This document shows, in pieces, positions 58,050 through 64,000 of a DNA stretch of 64,000 nucleotides (the stretch's first letter is position 1; every line of letters starts with the position of its first letter). The stretch is from the NCBI RefSeq assembly GCF_021134715.1, contig NC_060020.1:3534001-3598000 (forward strand), read 5' to 3'. The stretch is from Daphnia pulex. Its lineage: Eukaryota; Arthropoda; Branchiopoda; Diplostraca; Daphniidae. Position numbers and translations under genes: made by a program. Below the pieces are notes generated by a model. It was given only the letters and a program-made list of their open reading frames with translations. It searched no databases and was not told the DNA's origin.

Positions 58050-59171
58050 AATCTAACTTATTAATAGCAGCAGGTGCTGGAGACTGAATTTTAAATGTCC
58101 TAACATGTGGAATATCGTCCAAGGAAATCATTGTTGGTTGGCTGAATTGTCCTGCGAAGAGCTCTGTGTGTCGAATAAGACGGAATCGAAATAAAAACAA
58201 TAGTCAAGTTGCTTTTTTTGTGTGTTTGATAGATTGCCAGTCGCTTATATAATGATGTCAGTTGATACATTCATGGTTTCTTGTGCTCAATAGAATATGT
58301 AAGAAACTTTCTTACATAATCACAACTGGTGGACACCAGCTTATAACAACACAGTGTGAAAGGTATATTGGAGATGATAAAAAATATCTTATTATTATTG
58401 TAAAACGACACATGAGATAAGCGCTTTTCAAGACTGACTTTTCTTTTTTTTTAATTTATAGCCTTTTAATCGCGGTTATTGAATTATAATCGGCAAATGT
58501 TAGCCTATTTCATAGCCCAGAACAAGCGCTGTAAAAAAAAAATCCAACTCAATTCATAACACAACACTGTTATATAATTACATTTCCCAAAATAATTTGC
58601 GGGAATAAGATTGCGTAAAGCTTTGAAACGCAGCATACGGAATGAAGTATATAGAAAACGATTTGTGAATTGCTTGTGTAGCTTAGAGTACGTAAGCAAA
58701 TATACTGAGTACGACACGGCAGCCCACTTTTAGTAAAAACCCGTTTCAGATGCGTTGCAGCAGGAAAACATTATTTGAAAATGTTTGGAAAATTCAAGTC
58801 CTTACATAATAATAAGGGGAGGCTCGAGAGACGAAAACGGGTGGTTAAATACTAGAATGGATGCAAAAAGGATCAGAAGAACGGCAAATCTAAATGGAAT
58901 GAACAGAAGTCTCATGTCATAACGAGGAATTGGAAAGGGAAATCTTCGCACGGGGTGATGTAAAAATGAAGGAATTAATGCCTTAAACGATCATAGTTAT
59001 ATGCAGAGGCCAGAAATCCAACGGAAATTGCGGAAACTTTGGATTCGGTTATAGTGGAAATAGCACAGTAGGACTCGCAGCATGTAATAGAGAGACAAAC
59101 CGAATATTATAGTGATGAACAGCTTTTCAGGATCAAGATTTTCACTTTTGTTAAAAGCATATTAAAAATTT
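58050..59171. other. Intergenic
   Basis: 3' flank of the HD-like gene (AATAAA near 58190). No further coding sequence recognised. Confidence 0.5.
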
Positions 59172-59367
59172 TTACACGGGAAGAGTGACTTCTTCCTCGG
59201 AAGGTGAGGCGCTGCTGTGAACTTGTTGATGCGAAATGTTGGCGCGGATTCCAACTGATGATGTGTGCCATTCCTTGGTACGCTCTGCTGTGAAGACAGT
59301 GCACGTTTTCGGACAAGTGGCGTCATTGGGGCTCAACAACGAAGACGAAGCTATTCTCCTCGAGTCG
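59172..59367 (-). CDS. Candidate C-terminal exon, parent gene unknown
   Basis: An acceptor-like TTTAG precedes 59367. The frame (first base completes a split codon) reads DSRRIASSSLLSPNDATCPK, then TCTVFTAERTKEWHTSSVGI, and ends SPSEEEVTLPV with a stop at 59172. Composition is protein-like, with a PKA-type RRxS site and an acidic cytoplasmic-tail look. It could be the last exon of a membrane receptor or channel whose other exons lie outside recognisable sequence. It does not join in frame with the exon candidate at 60376-60766. Confidence 0.35.
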
Positions 59368-60375
59368 CTAAATTATCAGACAAAAATCACGTGATCAGCA
59401 TTCACCTCTGATAGGGCGACGGGGGAAGATGCAGAAACACACGATTTTTTGACACTAAACATGTATAGCCAGAATATAATATAGAGAGATCACATCCATA
59501 GGAATTAATATACACACACTTCAGCACAATCAATCCGTGCGCTATATTCCAATTAACTACGTAATAATATAATCACCGTTGATTGCATGCCATGAACACA
59601 ATAACGTGCATTTGAGCAGGCGGATAGAGAATCCAAGCCAAACATTCCAATTACTGTCTATAGTAATTTAATCAAAAATCAAGAGGAGAAAGGTGGAAAA
59701 TATAAGCCAACCGATGTTTGGATAATAAGCAAGACAAACTTAGTAATTTAACATCAAGTGTGTTTTTTAAATCAGCAGGATATGGTCTTCCTAGAAACCG
59801 GAGGGGCTAAAAAAAAAAGAAACCATGGACACCACAACCATGGCTACACTATATTTGATTACAAACAATCCCTTTTGATCATTCCGTTCTCTCATATATA
59901 CGGGTTAATCGTAGAGATGTCTATCGACCCAATCATAATAATACAATCGCATCCACCAATGTAATACTGGAACGACATATTGCTTTAGTCAGCTTTAGTG
60001 TTTTTTTTTGAGGACACAGACTGTATAGAGAGACCAGGCACTTCTTTATCTATAATACTCAAGTTATATTAGTCAATCATGCCAACTATCACGAAAAACT
60101 CGATCCTGTATATCTAATGTAACTATAGAGTTTCAGACTACTACTGTATACGGGTAATATTTAATATCACGATGATGATGATGGCCTTTAATTACTTGGA
60201 AAAAATTGACGAACGAACGGAACGGTTGGAGACCCTTTTTTTTCTCCTAATCAATAGTCAGTTATTCGAGTCAGAATGATCACTTGAAGGAAGGTGCTTC
60301 ACTGCCCGATAAAAATAGAGAGATATCACCGTGTGTGTGTTCAAGATTGCACCTTGAGAGATATGTGTTTGTTCG
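59368..60375. other. No gene recognised
   Basis: AT-rich sequence between two candidate minus-strand terminal exons. Possibly intronic. Confidence 0.4.
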
Positions 60376-60766
60376 TCAGTGGTTATTAGAGATGAGTGGG
60401 ATGCACTCGCGGAGCCTACGGCGTTGACGTCCCGAATTGGTTGATTGGTTCGGAGCGTAGGCGGACTGCTGCTGGCCTCGTCTGGGACTCGGTTTCGGAG
60501 AGAAATATTCAAGATCGTTGTCGTCGTTTGAAAATACCTCGACCGGGATTGAAGTCACGCTGAGGTTTGCGTTGCAACCGGATGAATCGCTGCTCAAAGA
60601 GGCCGGCAGATGAGACATTGAGGAGGAATCGGATTGAGAGGACAAGGAAGAAGTTGACGACGAAGATGAGGAGGAAGGTGCCGAAGAAATTGTTGAGGAA
60701 ACGTGCGTCAAACTACCAGGATTTTCCTGGGCGGCAGCAGCCAAAGAACATTCGCCAAGTCGCGGT
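60376..60766 (-). CDS. Candidate Ser-rich C-terminal exon, parent gene unknown
   Basis: A GCGCAG acceptor precedes 60766. The frame reads PRLGECSLAAAAQENPGS, then a long serine tract (SSAPSSSSSSSTSSLSSQSD), and then YFSPKPSPRRGQQQSAYAP. It ends RLRECIPLISNNH with a stop at 60376, giving about 129 residues. GC content and codon use are coding-like and stand out from the AT-rich flanks. No upstream exon was identified between here and 62.0 kb. It may belong to a gene containing tipE in an intron, or be an alternative 3' exon. Confidence 0.4.
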
Positions 60767-62030
60767 CTGCGCCATCAGATTATTTGTCGTCAATAAATCA
60801 TTCAAGTATTTCAATCAAGCTCAATAATAACTGTCCAGCAAAACTTATTGATCATATGGGTGTTTAACCACTATTATAAGAGTCATGTAGAGGTTATTAC
60901 ACATATGAATACATAGGAAATGAGCCTATCAAGAATTCAAACTAATAAGTCTGCCAACGGCAGTTTGGGAATAGAAAATAAGTGGTGTTGTATAATAACC
61001 GAATTAATACCTCCCGAAATTAAAAAAAGGTATAAATGGGTTAAATAACGCAGGACACTCAAAAAAGGTGATTCTTGCATGAGTGGCAAAGGTTTGAATG
61101 AAATATATCCATAGAGCAAAATAACAGAGTAATGCATAGATATGTGTCTTATTAGAATTATAAACAAAATTTGCTTCTGCGCGCGCAATAAACCCTTTTC
61201 ACTTCGAATAAGCTCTCGCCGTCAATTATTTGTACAGAAATCTGAGAAAAGTACACCATAAGCTATTTGTGGAGCTTGTGGTTATACTTTTGGAGTTTTA
61301 CTCGTCGTATAAAAGTATATAATGCTATATAGCGCATCTTTCATTCATCCTGACAGATGTTCCTGAAGGGCGGCCAAATAAGAAAGCGAGCATGTCTATA
61401 ATCTTCTGTTCCGAGTATTTTTAGAAGCAAATAATATACCTAGTAATACAGGCGGATTTCTGAAGTGAGTAGGGCTTGTGTTGAACTGTTTATGTACAGC
61501 AGTAACATGACAGTTATTTAAAGTAAAGCAGCATCGATCCGATTCCACAGAAAAAGAGAATAGAAATATAGTCTTGTGTATAACACTTAAAGATGTAAGA
61601 CTGAAAGTGCTTTGATTATTTGCTATAGTGTAAATATAGAATTGCTGTAGTGTGTATAACAAGAATGACTGCTCGAGTCATTCGAGTGGTGTTTCGTTAC
61701 AAAAAAAAAAAAAAAGAATTAAATCATTGTGGGAATCAGGTATATCACAGCCAGATTTGCCTGCCAAGTGCCACTCCAATCATGCCACTAGAATGAAATT
61801 TGCGTTCGCAACGATTGAGTTCAAAACGATGGCTTGTATAATATAATAGATATATAATAGATATGTCTTAATTTCGATCAATATATAATCTTCCCGGAAC
61901 CGGGAAAGCTTCCAACCGCATAACCACACGTTGATCAAGCCAACAAGAATAAACAAAAGTATCAAAGAAATCAAATTCAATGAAGGAAAGTAAAAATTTC
62001 CCTTGTGGTGGTAATGAATCGATGAAAATG
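60767..62030. other. tipE 3' flank, probably partly 3'UTR
   Basis: AT-rich with only short hydrophobic frames. No gene recognised. Confidence 0.45.
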
Positions 62031-63269
62031 TTACCCCATTGATTTGGATATTCTCATTCCTCTACTGATGGGCGGTTGCGAGTTGCCTGCTGCTGCTGCT
62101 GCTGCTGTTGAATTTTTGGTTCCAGCCAAAAGGATGGCCGTCTCCTTGCTGGAGGCTTTGCCTCTCGCTATGCCAGCAGCCGGAGCAGCCGATAGAGTAG
62201 TAATGGCTCCGCCACTTTTAGCCCGCCGGATGATCCGCGTGCTATCGGGTGACGGGAACTGGTAGAGGAGTCCGTACTTTCCCCCGGTGTTGATCGGAGA
62301 GCTGATGGGCTGGCTGACCACCACACCTTCCACTTGGCTACCTTCTCCGTCAAAGTCCATGGACGGGCCTTTGGGAGTGGCGGCCGGCCCGTCGGACGAC
62401 GGCTCGGCGTAGAGTTTGAAATAGGCATAGAAGAGATAGACGACGGAGATGACGAACAGGATGATGGGGATCGTAAGGCAGTAAATGAGTTCGGCCCGGA
62501 CTTTAGCGATATTGAGCTGGGTGATGGCCAGGGTGGGATCAATCAGTGAGTAGTAGCAGGAGAAATTGGCGCCCAGGATGCCGTAGGCCGAAGCGAACGT
62601 GTTGTTGCATTCCACGTCGGGCGGATAGCCGCAGCCTTTGACGTTGGGCTGCAGCCGGGCCTCGTGGACGTGCAGCCCTTCGCCACCTTCATCCGCCAAG
62701 GCGTACGCCCCCTCTTTCTCGTCTTCTTCCGGCAGGACGGATTGAATCCGATCGTCGTAACTGCTGGCGGATGAAGAGGCGCCCATCCCGAATAACCCGT
62801 TGCTGGGCGACATGGGAAAGCTCTGCTGCTGCTGCTGCTGCTGGCCTTTGGTGTAGACGCTGCTCTTGACGCTTCTCTGCTCACTGAGCGGCGAATAGGC
62901 CATGGATGACTTGTGCTGGACGATGCGATCACGAACGGAGCGGGCATCGGCGTCGCCGACTGGCACCGGACTGCGATATCGCACCCGAATGTGCCAGCAC
63001 TCGTAGACTTCCTTGGTGCAGCCTTCCCGGCACGAGCTCCACTGGCAGTTGGACAGGCCGCGATGGAAGCTGGCCTCGGTCGTTTCACAGATGACTGGCT
63101 CCGGATCAAACTCCATGTAAATGGTGGCCAGGGCCGGCTCGATGAAGAACGGCACCAGGAATAGGAAAATGAAAAGGCTGAAGACGGCCACCAAGCAGAA
63201 GAAGGCCGTCACATAGAAAAGGACATTCTCCCTTAATGAGGCCTTGTGCTCATCCATTTCAGAGGCCAT
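62031..63269 (-). CDS. tipE: TipE-family voltage-gated sodium channel auxiliary subunit
   Basis: One uninterrupted minus-strand coding exon of 412 residues. TM1 (VLFYVTAFFCLVAVFSLFIF, about 16-42) opens it. A large extracellular loop has the cysteine signature NCQWSSCREGCTKEVYEC and, before TM2, PNVKGCGYPPDVECNNTF and FSCYYSLIDP. TM2 (YCLTIPIILFVISVVYLFYA) lies at about 262-287, with a cytoplasmic tail to 412. Two transmembrane helices with a disulfide-rich loop define insect TipE/TEH proteins, which raise sodium-channel (para) surface current. The loop has a glutamine run and the tail an alanine run. GC content is much higher than around it. The first ATG of the exon (63269) is used: upstream frame is blocked by a stop at the splice junction of a 5'UTR intron (about 63354-63478). 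Confidence 0.9.
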   Translation of the reverse strand: MASEMDEHKASLRENVLFYVTAFFCLVAVFSLFIFLFLVPFFIEPALATIYMEFDPEPVICETTEASFHRGLSNCQWSSCREGCTKEVYECWHIRVRYRSPVPVGDADARSVRDRIVQHKSSMAYSPLSEQRSVKSSVYTKGQQQQQQQSFPMSPSNGLFGMGASSSASSYDDRIQSVLPEEDEKEGAYALADEGGEGLHVHEARLQPNVKGCGYPPDVECNNTFASAYGILGANFSCYYSLIDPTLAITQLNIAKVRAELIYCLTIPIILFVISVVYLFYAYFKLYAEPSSDGPAATPKGPSMDFDGEGSQVEGVVVSQPISSPINTGGKYGLLYQFPSPDSTRIIRRAKSGGAITTLSAAPAAGIARGKASSKETAILLAGTKNSTAAAAAAGNSQPPISRGMRISKSMG

Positions 63270-64000
63270 TGTGCTGCTGCTGCTGCTGCTGCTGATGAGG
63301 ACGACACTGCCAGACGGGGTAAACCCATCAGGTTTGTCCTTCAAGAAGCAAATCTAATTCACAACATTTCATTAATGGCATAATAACAAATCAAACGACA
63401 ATCAACTCTTAATTTATCCTTATTCTATATACAGTTGTGAATTTTTCAGAAAAGATGTTGAACCAGTGTTGAACTTACCTATGAATAACCAAACGCGTTG
63501 CTGTCCTGATCTTCTTCTTCGAGTGACCAGGGACAAATTTACATACAGGACAACTCGAGCAAACAACCACTCCTCCAGAACAACACCTGATATCTACGAG
63601 TACCGCTATGGACGTTGCGATCGACGATCGATTTTACCCCCTCTTCTCTCTCGCGATCCTAATGGAAATGAGAGTCGAGTTTTGTGGATTGCGATGCAAC
63701 AAAAAGGTGAGCCGACTCGACTAAACAAAGTGTTTTCGAAACATCACCAAAAAAAAACCCAATGATGGTGTCGTGCTGAAGTAATCTGAACGGTTGGGTT
63801 AGGCGTAACGTGAAGAAAAAACGGCCGTGGATAATGTCGCACTGCAGACTGTTTTAGAACGAGAAACCAACTTCATGTCTGGACGTCTAGAATACTACTC
63901 ACCAAACCGTCAAGTGAAGAGCGGAGCGGTCCTATCCCTAGATGGCAACCAAAAACTCCCCCAAACGATCCAACATATTAGAACAAACCCTCGCACAACC
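63270..64000 (-). promoter_or_regulatory. tipE 5'UTR exon, intron and upstream region
   Basis: On the minus strand a GTAAGT donor after 63479 and a TAG acceptor before 63353 outline a 125-base leader intron. The exon then runs on through a serine-codon repeat to the ATG at 63269. Beyond about 63.6 kb is presumed promoter. The 99-codon plus-strand frame here is antisense and unsupported. Confidence 0.5.

Noticed and set aside
62044-63164. Several plus-strand and alternate minus frames of 60-190 codons
   Set aside because: Shadows of the GC-rich tipE coding exon in other frames.

Overview
The window looks like nuclear DNA of a branchiopod crustacean, most likely a Daphnia species. This is inferred from compact genes with many 50-120 nt GT-AG introns, an arthropod-restricted TipE sodium-channel auxiliary subunit, small secreted cuticle-type genes with a 5-codon first exon, and tyrosine-rich YYTT-repeat genes. 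There are no bacterial operons, RNA genes or CRISPR arrays.

Left part (1-34.9 kb). From 1.3 to 9.1 kb lies a cluster of five small secreted-peptide genes plus one decayed relative. All five share the same layout: a TATA box, a first coding exon of exactly 15 nt, and a phase-0 intron inside the signal peptide. Then come housekeeping and signalling genes: PYROXD2 (minus, 14 exons including a 12-nt microexon), a small unrecognised single-pass membrane protein (minus), an F-box-like/LRR protein (minus) divergently paired with XPNPEP3 (plus), a G-protein gamma subunit with a 3.1-kb intron (plus), DNAJA2 (minus) and the Hippo-pathway scaffold kibra (plus, 15 exons, one GC-AG intron).

Middle (34.9-55.6 kb). 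A giant inverted repeat: two arms of about 10.3 kb meeting almost without a spacer at about 45,235. About 9.5 kb of each arm is practically identical. The outer ~170 bp and the inner ~600 bp are clearly diverged, which suggests an old inverted duplication whose core was recently homogenised. Each arm carries a tandem array of four decayed YYTT-repeat secreted-protein genes, a 24-bp coding tandem repeat (15 versus 13 copies), a piggyBac-like MITE with TTAA target duplication and a fold-back MITE.

Right part (55.6-64 kb). A plus-strand gene encodes an HD-superfamily hydrolase relative that has lost its metal-binding motifs, so it is a likely pseudoenzyme. Then follow two orphan C-terminal exon candidates on the minus strand and a GC-rich TipE-family gene (minus). 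Coding coordinates were worked out by hand from splice signals and reading-frame continuity. Each multi-exon gene called with high confidence has a total exon length divisible by three and an uninterrupted product.
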